From: Sphaerochaeta halotolerans | Lineage (GTDB): Bacteria > Spirochaetota > Spirochaetia > Sphaerochaetales > Sphaerochaetaceae | Assembly (NCBI RefSeq): GCF_003429665.1 | Contig: NZ_QUWK01000003.1 | Location: forward strand, 124,001-188,000 | Length of the DNA: 64,000 nucleotides | Direction of reading: 5' to 3' | Part shown: piece by piece, positions 18,977-26,853 of the stretch | Layout of the letters: each line of letters starts with the position of its first letter | Position numbering within the stretch: the first letter of the stretch is position 1 | Notes under the pieces: model-generated | Seen by the model: only the letters and a program-made list of their open reading frames with translations | The model's database searches: none | What the model was told of the DNA's origin: nothing | Translations under genes and position numbers: made by a program

Positions 18977-20068
18977 CTACACTCCTTGTGATAGCGTCTG
19001 CCACTTGCTGTCCATGTCCTGCATGAGGGCAATCTGGTTCCTCGCTCTATCAAGGTTTTGGTTCTCCCGATCAATATGATAGTAGCGATCCCCATTGAGA
19101 AAATCCGTCAAGAATCGTACTGCCATGATCTGGGTGATGTTTCTTCCTGATTCGACCACCAGAGATCGTTCAAGCGGGGTAAGGAAGTCAGCTTTTGAGA
19201 AGTATCCTTCCAGTAAAGCATGATGGAGTGAGGTGTCACAGTGTACCTTGGAAAGATCAGTGGCATCCTCCTCTGCTGTTGTGGTTGCCGTCCTGATCAT
19301 ATCCCCGGTATCGAAAAGGATGGTTCCAGGCATCACGGTATCAAGGTCAATGATACAGAGCGCTTCTTTTCCATCGAGGCTGAACAAGACATTGTTGATC
19401 TTCGTGTCATTATGGGTCACCCGTACAGGAAGACTTCCTTCCTGCAGTTTGTCCCAGAGAATGAATCCCCGCTCCTTGGTATCCATGAGATATTCCACTT
19501 CAGGTCCTACCATCTGTATCCGATCCTGATGGTTCACCTGTATTGCTTCTTCAAGCTGTTCATAGCGTAGGCGCATATCATGGAAGTGAGGAATGGTTTC
19601 ATGTAGCTGGTTCCCATCAAAGTCCGATAGCTGCAACTGGAAGTTGCCTATGGCCTCACCCAGGAGATATGCTTGTTCTGCATCTGCTATCGTCTTGAAG
19701 GTCTTCACGTGATCGATGTACTGGTAGGTCCTCCAATACCCCCCATCCTCATCAACATACACATTGGTCCCAGAACGGGTAGGTATGACACGCAGGCACC
19801 GTTGCTCAACATTGTCATAGTGACCGATTAGTTTCGATCGTATGTGTGAAGTAACCAGACTGACATTCTCCATCAAGGCAACCGGCTGCTTGAACACCAA
19901 GGTATTTATTCGTTGATGGGTATATTTCTGGACACTTCCTTCATTCGTGAAGGTGGTGAAGAACGTGGAGTTGATATGTCCTTCCTTGTTGACCTCGATG
20001 GAAGCCAGGGAACCTTCGATAGCGAAATGATTGATAACTTGGCGGAGCTTATATTCTGAAATCTGCAT
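18977..20068 (-). CDS. Aminoglycoside-phosphotransferase-fold sugar kinase, NahK-like
   Basis: 363-aa kinase of the APH/choline-kinase fold. The catalytic loop is THNDTKINNVLF and the metal-binding Asp lies in IDLDTVMPG; FDTGDMIR follows. These segments resemble N-acetylhexosamine 1-kinases that phosphorylate GlcNAc/GalNAc at C1. Start ATG 20068 (MQISEYK) is behind AGAGG; a longer frame overlaps the upstream permease. Its place behind a sugar importer supports a role in phosphorylating the imported sugar; the exact substrate is inference. Confidence 0.78.
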   Translation of the reverse strand: MQISEYKLRQVINHFAIEGSLASIEVNKEGHINSTFFTTFTNEGSVQKYTHQRINTLVFKQPVALMENVSLVTSHIRSKLIGHYDNVEQRCLRVIPTRSGTNVYVDEDGGYWRTYQYIDHVKTFKTIADAEQAYLLGEAIGNFQLQLSDFDGNQLHETIPHFHDMRLRYEQLEEAIQVNHQDRIQMVGPEVEYLMDTKERGFILWDKLQEGSLPVRVTHNDTKINNVLFSLDGKEALCIIDLDTVMPGTILFDTGDMIRTATTTAEEDATDLSKVHCDTSLHHALLEGYFSKADFLTPLERSLVVESGRNITQIMAVRFLTDFLNGDRYYHIDRENQNLDRARNQIALMQDMDSKWQTLSQGV

Positions 20069-20118
20069 ACAGGCCTCTTGGGGTGGGATGAGTAAAATGG
20101 AATGAACAGTGTGTGATT

Positions 20119-20979
20119 CTATCCTTTGATAGCTCCTGCTGTTACTCCTTGGATGATTCGCTCTGAAAGGAATATATAGAGGAGAAATGTCGGGAGGAAA
20201 ACGATAACGACAGAGGCGAACATCCCGCCCCAATCTCCTGTGTATCGCATGGCTTGGATCATATTGAACAGTCCAACGGAGACAGGTCTCACCTTTGGTT
20301 TGTTTGCAAAAATCATTGACATGAAGTATTCGTTCCAGATGGTGATGAAGTTGAACACAGTAACCGTGATAATCCCCGGTTGCACCAAGGGGAACATAAT
20401 CCTCCAGAAGGTCCCCATAGGGGAACAGCCATCGATGTAGGCTGCTTCTTCATAGGTGGTACTCAGGCTCTTGAAGAATGCAAGCAGGAAGAAAGTAGTG
20501 AAAGGAACATTCATGGCAATATAGAGGAATATGAGCAACCAACGGTTGTTTGTCAGGCGTAATCGGCTTACGAGGCTGAACAGTGGCATGACGATCATGA
20601 TCGCCGGGATTCCTAATGCAGAGGCAAGAAGGCTCTGGATGGATAGATTTCCCCTGAACTTGAATCGGCTCAATACATAGGCTGCAGGGGAAGCAATGAG
20701 GATGATTGAGGTACAGGATACCACGGTGTACATCAACGAGTTCATGAAATACACCGATACTTTTTGTGTATTCCAGGCACGAATATAGTTCTCGAAATGG
20801 AACCCCGACTCAAACTTGAACATGGAATCACTGAATATTTCCTGACTAGTCGAAAAAGAAGCGAAAAATACCCAGCCAATGAGTACAAAGGTAAAGATTG
20901 CCCAAGTAACTACCAAGACGTAGGAAGGGATCAGTCTAACTTGTGTATGATGGTCGAGTGAACGAAGTTTTTTGGCCAT
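20119..20979 (-). CDS. Sugar ABC transporter permease, MalG type
   Basis: 286-aa inner-membrane permease with six hydrophobic segments; EAA loop YEEAAYIDGCSPMG followed by IMFP near residues 185-210. GGAGGGAGT precedes the start 9 nt after the upstream permease. Part of the second CUT1-type importer in the window, which also has no ATPase gene next to it. Confidence 0.9.
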   Translation of the reverse strand: MAKKLRSLDHHTQVRLIPSYVLVVTWAIFTFVLIGWVFFASFSTSQEIFSDSMFKFESGFHFENYIRAWNTQKVSVYFMNSLMYTVVSCTSIILIASPAAYVLSRFKFRGNLSIQSLLASALGIPAIMIVMPLFSLVSRLRLTNNRWLLIFLYIAMNVPFTTFFLLAFFKSLSTTYEEAAYIDGCSPMGTFWRIMFPLVQPGIITVTVFNFITIWNEYFMSMIFANKPKVRPVSVGLFNMIQAMRYTGDWGGMFASVVIVFLPTFLLYIFLSERIIQGVTAGAIKG

Positions 20980-20988
20980 GACTCCCTC

Positions 20989-21897
20989 CTATAATTCCAC
21001 ATCATCGTTCTTGACGATGAGGTTGGTTGCTGAAAAGGCGATGATGACAATAATCATCATGATAACTCCAACGGCTGCACCTGCTCCACTATCCCTGACG
21101 GTGGTGGTGCTGGCCGAGGACCCGAATACAATTTCGTACATATAGTTCATGGGAGCTACCGTTGCATTGGAGAGGTTGACCGGGCTGAATAACTGGCCCC
21201 AGACAAAGAAGGCAACAGTAAAAACGGTCCACATGACGATGTTTGTCCTAAAACAACCCCGTAGGAACGGCAGGGTTATATGGAAGAACCGCTGGAAGAC
21301 ATTTGCCCCTTCTATCTGTGCAGCTTCCATATAATCCTTGGGTATTTGTTCAATGCTTGCCATGAAAATCAGCATATGGTACCCAACCATGCCGAATGAG
21401 TAGGCGACCAGCATGGACCAGAAGAGTTTGTCCGGCCCTGTCCAGAGAGTCTCAGAGAGTGTCGTCATCCCCAGTGTTGCAAAGATATCGTGAAGTAATC
21501 CATAGGAAGAGTTGTAGACGTAGTTGATCCACATGGTTCCCATCGCTATTGCCGATACTACATTGGGGAGGTATATGACGCTCCTGAAGAATTTGGAAAA
21601 TTTCATTCCATTGGTAAGGGAAACAGCGAAGAACAGTGCGGTGACCATTACCCCTATACCACCAACAAGCCAGATACTTGCAATATTACGCATCGATTGT
21701 CTAAAAATAGCTGTGTTGAACAGGGTCCGGTAGTTTTCCAACCCGTTGAAACTCCAGGTTGAAATCGGATCTGATACAGACTCGACGGCAAAAAAGCTCA
21801 TGATGGTTGTCCGGATCGAGGGATACAAGAATACCAACAGGTAGCAGATCATGGCCGGGGTGAGAAAGATGATGATCATCGTGCGATTCTTTTTCAT
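20989..21897 (-). CDS. Sugar ABC transporter permease, MalF type
   Basis: 302-aa permease, about six membrane segments, EAA loop YMEAAQIEGANVFQR followed by ITLP. It lies between the binding-protein gene (with an intervening strong stem-loop) and the MalG-type partner. Length and order are standard for CUT1 systems. Confidence 0.9.
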   Translation of the reverse strand: MKKNRTMIIIFLTPAMICYLLVFLYPSIRTTIMSFFAVESVSDPISTWSFNGLENYRTLFNTAIFRQSMRNIASIWLVGGIGVMVTALFFAVSLTNGMKFSKFFRSVIYLPNVVSAIAMGTMWINYVYNSSYGLLHDIFATLGMTTLSETLWTGPDKLFWSMLVAYSFGMVGYHMLIFMASIEQIPKDYMEAAQIEGANVFQRFFHITLPFLRGCFRTNIVMWTVFTVAFFVWGQLFSPVNLSNATVAPMNYMYEIVFGSSASTTTVRDSGAGAAVGVIMMIIVIIAFSATNLIVKNDDVEL

Positions 21898-21918
21898 AGT
21901 GGTACCTTTGAGAAATGA

Positions 21919-21951
21919 ACGCCCCCTAAAACATGGTGTTTCAGAGGGCGT
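21919..21951 (-). other. Intra-operon stem-loop after the second binding-protein gene
   Basis: In the minus-strand transcript ACGCCCTCTGAAACA pairs with TGTTTTAGGGGGCGT over 15 bp (two G-U) around a CCA loop. There is no U run. It occupies the same position as the loop at 1113-1134 in the first ABC operon. Confidence 0.72.
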
Positions 21952-21963
21952 AGCGTTAAAGCC

Positions 21964-23220
21964 CTATTTATTCATTGCAGCGTAGAATTGTTCTGCATTC
22001 AAGGAACCAAGGATGAGCTTGGAGAAGTTCTCCTTGATCTTTGCATTGACGTCTGCAAGATTTTCCATTCCAGCAGCCCAGGTCATCCATGTGGTGGTAT
22101 TGTCGATGATGGTCTTGGCTTCAGCTGTTTGCTTTGGCCAGGTGCTGTTCTTGCCCATCGGTACACCAAGGCTTTCCTTTGCCAGTTTGGAGTCCCACTC
22201 ACCAGTGGTAAGGTAGACGATGAACTGGAAGGCTTCGTCTGGTACCTGAGAATTGGCATTGATGCCGAAGCACTGTGCTCCATAGTTGTTAGCTTCAGTG
22301 CCATTTCCGTTTGGTCCCATTTCAGGCCATGCGAAGGCACCCCAGTTGAAGTTAGGAGCGTTGCCCTTGATCTCATTAGGAAGCCAGGTTCCATTGAGGT
22401 ACATCGCAACCTTTCCTGCGGCAATTTCCTCAATCTGTCCTGCAGGATAGATGTTGGAGGCTGCTTTTTTGCTGATGTACCCTTTCTTTGCGAAGTCTGA
22501 CCAGATTTTGCCAAACTCAAGAACCGCTGGGTCGTTGAATTCATTGTTGTTGGCCATTTCCAGGGTTCTCTCATAACCAGCAAGACGAGCCATGTTGTAC
22601 CCGAAGAATGCTGCCATGTATGCATCATCAACCGTAATTGGGGTAATTCCTGCCTGTACCAGCTTTGCGCATACATTCTCGAACTCAGTCCATGTTTTTG
22701 GGGTCTCGGTGATACCTGCCTTATTGAAGTGATCCTTGTTGTACATGACCACAAAAGCAAATGGCTGGTAAGGAGCTGTTTTGAGTGTGCCACCACCGGC
22801 CTGACGAGCAAGGTCAATCAAGGCTGTACTTACTGCATCACTGTAGCTCTCACCACCTGTGGTGGGGTAGCTCTTGGATACATACTCTTCCAAAGGAAGG
22901 AGATATTCACCCCACGTGGAGTTAACACGAGAGATATCCTCATCAAAGATATCAATCGTCTCTCCAGCGTCCAGAGCAGGTTGCAGGGTCTTTCTGATCT
23001 CGCGACCATTGAAGACGATTTCAACCTCGATACCAGTCTCTTCTTCAAATGCTTCAGCAGCTTCAGCCATGACAAGGCCCTGTGGCTCAGCTTCATTCCA
23101 CATCGACCAGTAGGTGACAGTCTTTTTTCCAGCAGCATCTTCTGCTGATCCCCCGGCAAACAGCGGGGTGGCGATAACTGCCAATACCAGCAGTGCAACA
23201 ACCATTCCTTTTTTCTTCAT
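21964..23220 (-). CDS. ABC sugar-binding lipoprotein-like protein
   Basis: Family-1 solute-binding protein (418 aa) with an N-terminal signal peptide (basic MKKKG, hydrophobic stretch, then ATPLFAGGS). Mature segments such as TVTYWSMW and TPKTWTEFENV are typical of CUT1 binding proteins. ATG 23220 is preceded by AAAAGGAGT; longer in-frame readings upstream cross the promoter region. First gene of the minus-strand operon and divergent from an AraC regulator, which probably controls it. Confidence 0.92.
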   Translation of the reverse strand: MKKKGMVVALLVLAVIATPLFAGGSAEDAAGKKTVTYWSMWNEAEPQGLVMAEAAEAFEEETGIEVEIVFNGREIRKTLQPALDAGETIDIFDEDISRVNSTWGEYLLPLEEYVSKSYPTTGGESYSDAVSTALIDLARQAGGGTLKTAPYQPFAFVVMYNKDHFNKAGITETPKTWTEFENVCAKLVQAGITPITVDDAYMAAFFGYNMARLAGYERTLEMANNNEFNDPAVLEFGKIWSDFAKKGYISKKAASNIYPAGQIEEIAAGKVAMYLNGTWLPNEIKGNAPNFNWGAFAWPEMGPNGNGTEANNYGAQCFGINANSQVPDEAFQFIVYLTTGEWDSKLAKESLGVPMGKNSTWPKQTAEAKTIIDNTTTWMTWAAGMENLADVNAKIKENFSKLILGSLNAEQFYAAMNK

Positions 23221-23320
23221 AGTTGACTCCTTTTTGTGTGAACAATTCATATTTGAATTGCAATCTAACTCGAGTATAAGCCCGTTTCTCATACTTGATT
23301 TATCCAAAAAAACATAATGT

Positions 23321-23349
23321 TTGTCGTTTATGATTTTCTCTTGTATGCT
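23321..23349 (+). promoter_or_regulatory. araC-type gene promoter, leaderless geometry
   Basis: TTGTCG (23321-23326), 17-bp spacer, TATGCT (23344-23349), then 6 nt to ATG 23356. A start site 7 nt after the -10 coincides with the A of the ATG. No Shine-Dalgarno is present before this ATG. Confidence 0.6.
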
Positions 23350-23355
23350 AGAATC

Positions 23356-24276
23356 ATGGCAAAACACATCGATGGATTTTCCCTCTCCCCCATGAAGATT
23401 GAGCTTAATGTGAGTCATTTTGTGACCTTTCATTATTTTGAATACCCCCACAAGTTTATCTTCAAAGGTGAGCGGCATAACTTCTGGGAGTTGCTGTATG
23501 TAGATAAGGGTGTGGTATTTGCTGGGACCGACAGGGAGAGGTATCAGCTGCAGCAAGGGCAGATAATCTTCCACAAGCCAAATGAGTTTCACAGTGTGGA
23601 GTGCAATGGGATCATCTCTCCCTGTTTGGTGGTTATCTCCTTTGTCTGCAATTCCCCGAGCATGAATTATTTTGAGAACAAGGTGCTGCGTATTACCCAA
23701 CGGACCAAGAGCCTGATGTCCATCATCATCAATGAAGCGAAGAAGAACTTCCAGACAAATTTATCAGACCCTTTCTATACCAAGCTGGAATTACGTGACA
23801 ATCGGCCATTTGGGAGCGAGCAATTGATCAAGAACTATTTTGAGGCATTCCTTTTGGAGTTGATCATCCAGAACTCCCAGAATGAAAAAGATGGAACCTT
23901 GCTCAACACCACCCAAGTGGAGGACAGGCGTTTTCGTTTTGAAATGGCAAATTCTTTCATGCAACATAATCTTGCTGAGAATCTTAGTCTATCCGACATA
24001 TGCAATCACTGCTCAATGAGCAACTCCCTTGCCCAACAGATTTTCAAGCATGAAACAGGTAATAGTGTCATGCAGTGGTATGCCCGCCTAAGGATAGAAA
24101 AAGCAAAACAGCTGATCAGGGAAGGGAAGGGGAACATGACCACTATCGCATACCAGCTTGGCTATAGTTCCATCCACCACTTCTCCAAACAGTTTTCCAA
24201 GGTCGACGGAAAGAGTCCAACCGAATATGCCAAGTCTATCACCAGCCTTCTGAACAAGGACCTTGGGTTGTTGTAA
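23356..24276 (+). CDS. AraC-family transcriptional regulator
   Basis: 306 aa from ATG 23356. N-terminal cupin-like sensing domain (about residues 15-150; HNFWELLYVDKG, FHKPNEFH) and C-terminal double helix-turn-helix (about 200-300), with the second HTH signature YQLGYSSIHHFSKQFSKVDG. Divergent from the sugar ABC/kinase operon, so the likely ligand is the imported sugar or its phosphate. An ATG 13 codons upstream precedes the -10 and cannot be on the predicted transcript; ATG 23392 is a less likely alternative. Confidence 0.9.
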   Translation: MAKHIDGFSLSPMKIELNVSHFVTFHYFEYPHKFIFKGERHNFWELLYVDKGVVFAGTDRERYQLQQGQIIFHKPNEFHSVECNGIISPCLVVISFVCNSPSMNYFENKVLRITQRTKSLMSIIINEAKKNFQTNLSDPFYTKLELRDNRPFGSEQLIKNYFEAFLLELIIQNSQNEKDGTLLNTTQVEDRRFRFEMANSFMQHNLAENLSLSDICNHCSMSNSLAQQIFKHETGNSVMQWYARLRIEKAKQLIREGKGNMTTIAYQLGYSSIHHFSKQFSKVDGKSPTEYAKSITSLLNKDLGLL

Positions 24277-24290
24277 CGGGTCTGCTCTAG

Positions 24291-24319
24291 GTGACTATAG
24301 CTGGTTTGTATTGTATAAT
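24291..24319 (+). promoter_or_regulatory. Promoter of the beta-lactamase-like gene
   Basis: GTGACT (24291-24296), 17-bp spacer, perfect TATAAT (24314-24319). Predicted start near 24326, giving a leader of about 35 nt that contains the GGAGAGGG ribosome site before ATG 24360. Confidence 0.65.
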
Positions 24320-24359
24320 GGCCTCCATAAAAACCTTATGTATATGGTTGGAGAGGGAT

Positions 24360-25532
24360 ATGTGGAAAAAACGTTTAGCAATTCTTGTTGTGTTGTTGGT
24401 ACTTCTGGAGGCCGTAGTGATTGCCAGTACTATAACTGAACCCGCCGCTCTTACTCGTTTGTTTACAAATGGTCCTACCAGTATCAAATACACAAGGCAA
24501 TTCGAGGCAGCAGTACCTCCCTCCTCCATGCAACAACTCATCATCCAACTGACTGATCAACTTGGTGATTTCAAGGAAGTAGATGGAACTAAGAATCCGT
24601 ATACTGTTGTTCTGGAACATGGAACAATTACAGCATACATCAGTTTGGATGGACAGGGAAAAGTTGCCGGTCTCCAGTTTACAGAAATCATCGATACACG
24701 TGGCACCCTCGCTGATGCTGTGAAAAAGATAACCTCATTGGATGGAGAAAGCTCCGTACTGATTCGTAAGAATGGAGAGATTCTCGTGGACCACCAAGGG
24801 AATACTCCTCTTGCAGTTGGCTCTTCTTTCAAGCTTGGTATCCTGGCAGCCCTCCAGGATGCAATAGCTGCTGGGCAATTACGGTGGGACCAGAGTGTAC
24901 CAATACGTTCTTCACTGAAGAGTCTCCCTACCGGTATTCTTCAGGATTGGCCGGAGGGTACCCAGGTAACCATTGAGACGCTTGCTGCACTCATGATTTC
25001 TCAGAGTGACAACACAGCCACTGATATGTTGCTTTCTTTTGTAGGCAGGTCCAGCGTAGAGAAGTATCTCCCTCATAGTATCCCTGTTCTTTCTACCGGG
25101 GATATGTTTCGGCTTAAGAACCCAGAGAACGAGGACATCCTCAAACAGTATCGGAAAGCTTCCCTAGCACTCAAAAGAACATTGCTTACCGTTCTCCCAC
25201 ACAGAAATCTTCCTGAAGCAAGTCTCTTCTCGGGGGACCCTGTTGCCCTTGATATTGAGTGGTTCATGACAGCATCGGAGCTTGCCGATTTGGTCGAACG
25301 ACTCCAGCATCTGGATCTGATGACCATCAACGCAGGCTTGGCAACCAAGGAGAAGTGGCAGCGTGTTGCCTACAAGGGAGGCAGTGAGCCAGGAGTACTT
25401 AATCTCACCACGTTCCTTATTGATGAAGAGAGAAACCAGTATACGGTAGTGGTAACGGTAAATAACGCAAAGAAAGCTCTGGATGAGGCAAAGATTATGG
25501 AGACCTACCAGGCAATGCTGACTTATTTGTAG
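24360..25532 (+). CDS. Class-A beta-lactamase-fold serine hydrolase
   Basis: 390 aa with an N-terminal signal/membrane segment (residues 4-22), a small domain of about 100 residues, and a serine beta-lactamase-like domain (about 125-385). The active-site motifs are SSFKLG (Ser-x-x-Lys), SQSDN and YKGGSEPG. This could be a true beta-lactamase or a related peptidase/esterase; the small N-terminal domain is more typical of chromosomal serine hydrolases of unknown substrate. The start follows GGAGAGGG. A terminator-like hairpin lies 44 nt downstream. Confidence 0.82.
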   Translation: MWKKRLAILVVLLVLLEAVVIASTITEPAALTRLFTNGPTSIKYTRQFEAAVPPSSMQQLIIQLTDQLGDFKEVDGTKNPYTVVLEHGTITAYISLDGQGKVAGLQFTEIIDTRGTLADAVKKITSLDGESSVLIRKNGEILVDHQGNTPLAVGSSFKLGILAALQDAIAAGQLRWDQSVPIRSSLKSLPTGILQDWPEGTQVTIETLAALMISQSDNTATDMLLSFVGRSSVEKYLPHSIPVLSTGDMFRLKNPENEDILKQYRKASLALKRTLLTVLPHRNLPEASLFSGDPVALDIEWFMTASELADLVERLQHLDLMTINAGLATKEKWQRVAYKGGSEPGVLNLTTFLIDEERNQYTVVVTVNNAKKALDEAKIMETYQAMLTYL

Positions 25533-25552
25533 AGGGGATGAAAGGTATCAAT

Positions 25553-25703
25553 ACCCCAGGGCAAGCCCTGGATCCAGGAGGCGTTGCCTCCTTTTCCGCC
25601 CCAAGGGGCGGGGTATCTCACCTTGCTTTCCCGGCACTCGCTTGGGAGAAGAACCATCATGATGGTTCCTCTCCTCTAGCTCCGTTGGGGAATGAAGTAT
25701 TCC
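25553..25703 (+). repeat. Dense multi-hairpin element of unknown nature
   Basis: Six stems in 150 bp: outer ATACCCC (25552-25558) with GGGGTAT (25611-25617); inside it CCAGGG/CCCTGG (25557-25572), AGGAGGC/GCCTCCT (25577-25593) and CCGCCCC/GGGGCGG (25597-25612), some mutually exclusive; then a 15-bp hairpin with one mismatch (25645-25674) and GGAAT/ATTCC (25689-25703). The remaining 25704-25800 is AT-rich with no gene. Possible remnant of an IS200/IS605-type end or a structured RNA; no transposase is near. Confidence 0.45.
25577..25596 (+). terminator. Terminator-like hairpin after the serine hydrolase gene
   Basis: AGGAGGC / GCCTCCT stem with a GTT loop followed by TTT. It lies within a larger cluster of hairpins, so it may be part of that structure instead. 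Confidence 0.5.
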
Positions 25704-25800
25704 AATTCACTGTCTTGAAATGAAGTGTTGAGTCTAGTTGTTTTCTTCTTTTTTCATATATCAATGTGAAAAAGTGTACAACCATAGATTTTTATAATTG

Positions 25801-25837
25801 TTGCTTTAACACGGAAAAAATGCTAATATATCCGTGT
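25801..25837 (+). promoter_or_regulatory. abiE promoter inside an inverted repeat
   Basis: TTGCTT (25801-25806), 17 bp, TAATAT (25824-25829) with an extended TGC just before it. The -10 lies between the perfect arms ACACGGA (25809-25815) and TCCGTGT (25831-25837). AbiEi antitoxins of known systems repress their own promoter at inverted repeats, so this is a good operator candidate. Confidence 0.65.
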
Positions 25838-25861
25838 AGATGCAACATGTAGTAGGTTTAT

Positions 25862-26455
25862 ATGGATTACAGAAAAAAAATTGAACAACACCTTGAGAAG
25901 ACAGGTGGGATAATTACTGCGTCATACTGCCGAGCTAATGATATTCCCACCGTATACCTGACGAGACTCGTTCGAGAGGGTCTCCTCACAAGAGACTCTG
26001 CGGGTCTATATATTTCCAAAAATGGAATGTATGATGAGTATTATTTTCTACAACATAGATTTAGTAAAGTAGTATTCTCATATGAGACAGCCTTGCACCT
26101 GCTAGGAGTGACGGATAAAATTCCTCAGACCATCGATATTACCGTTCACTATAGTTATAAATTCAATGAAACTCCTCCAGGAGTAAACATTCACTATGTG
26201 CATAAAGGGCTTCATGATTTGGGAATGGTGGAAGTTCGAACCATGTTTAATAATAAAGTTAAGGTCTATTCGTATGAACGAACACTTTGCGATTTCATTG
26301 CACACAAAGATAAGATGGATGCTGAGGTCTATATCACTCTTATCAGATCGTATGCCAAATATGAAGAAAAGGATATTCAAGCTCTTTATAATATTGCAGT
26401 GAAGATGGGTATTGAGGAGGATGTTAAATCAATCATGGAGCTAGTCTATGAATAA
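25862..26455 (+). CDS. AbiEi-family antitoxin/transcriptional regulator
   Basis: 197 aa. N-terminal winged helix (about residues 1-60, TASYCRANDIPTVYLTRLVREG) and a C-terminal AbiEi antitoxin domain (SYERTLCDFIAHKDKMD). In type IV AbiE systems it neutralises the AbiEii nucleotidyltransferase toxin and represses the operon. Here the toxin gene that starts 8 nt before its stop is truncated, leaving an orphan antitoxin. Base composition is more AT-rich than the flanking genes, consistent with acquisition. Confidence 0.85.
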   Translation: MDYRKKIEQHLEKTGGIITASYCRANDIPTVYLTRLVREGLLTRDSAGLYISKNGMYDEYYFLQHRFSKVVFSYETALHLLGVTDKIPQTIDITVHYSYKFNETPPGVNIHYVHKGLHDLGMVEVRTMFNNKVKVYSYERTLCDFIAHKDKMDAEVYITLIRSYAKYEEKDIQALYNIAVKMGIEEDVKSIMELVYE

Positions 26456-26633
26456 AACCAAGTTGACAGCTATTTGCCATAAAATTAAATTAGAAAAGGG
26501 ATTACCTTTCAATACGATAATGGCTATCCCAATCACGCCCCAAGAAAATGATTTGAGCCCAGATTTTTCCCTTGAGCCTAAAAAAAGCCATTGCTTTCGC
26601 AACGACTTCTTAAGTGGAGGTAAGGGGAATTGA
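26448..26633 (+). pseudogene. Truncated AbiEii toxin gene remnant
   Basis: The frame opens with MNKTKLTAICHKIKLEKGLP, the usual start of AbiEii nucleotidyltransferases (about 250-300 aa), but family similarity stops near codon 24-26. The rest is unrelated sequence that runs into the tRNA-Ala gene. The GSxS-type nucleotidyltransferase core is absent, so no toxin can be made. The 8-nt overlap with abiEi shows the original operon arrangement. Confidence 0.72.
26580..26608 (-). terminator. Intrinsic terminator of tRNA-Ala
   Basis: On the minus strand AAGTCGTTGC and GCAATGGCTT pair over 10 bp (two G-U) with a GAAA loop, followed directly by TTTTT. It lies 6 nt beyond the tRNA 3' end. Confidence 0.85.
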
Positions 26634-26688
26634 ACCCCTGACCTTTTGAATGCCATTCAAACGCTCTAGCCAACTGAGCTACACCCCC
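26615..26688 (-). tRNA. tRNA-Ala(GGC)
   Basis: 74-nt cloverleaf. The acceptor starts GGGGGTG and closes with TACCTCC plus discriminator A; the anticodon loop is ATGGCAT between TTTGA and TCAAA, giving anticodon GGC; the T arm is AGGGG-TTCAATT-CCCCT. CCA is not encoded. Promoter and terminator are both visible. Confidence 0.96.
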
Positions 26689-26706
26689 AAGACAATAACA
26701 AAAAGT

Positions 26707-26735
26707 ATCATACGAATTGACCCGTAATAAGTCAA
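26707..26735 (-). promoter_or_regulatory. tRNA-Ala promoter
   Basis: Minus strand: TTGACT (26735-26730), 17-bp spacer, TATGAT (26712-26707), about 18 nt before the mature tRNA 5' end. Confidence 0.75.
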
Positions 26736-26773
26736 GTATGTCCAGCAAATTTTCTCTAAGGCTGGATTAAGCG

Positions 26774-26802
26774 TTGACCTTTTTTATGTAAAAGGGTATA
26801 AA
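26774..26802 (+). promoter_or_regulatory. Promoter of the DUF1538-PII operon
   Basis: TTGACC (26774-26779), 17-bp spacer, TATAAA (26797-26802), followed by a ~45-nt leader with AGAGGA before ATG 26854. Confidence 0.75.
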
Positions 26803-26853
26803 ATCTTATTATAAAACTAGTTAAATACATGAAGAATACAAGAGGATTTGCAT

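Noticed and set aside
23221-23700. N-terminal extension of the second sugar-binding protein
   Set aside because: It would run back through the promoter region and the divergent araC-type gene; the signal peptide and AAGGAG define ATG 23220.
26448-26633. Functional 61-aa small protein
   Set aside because: Only the first ~25 codons resemble a known family (AbiEii N-terminus); the remainder continues into the tRNA gene, as expected for a truncated remnant.
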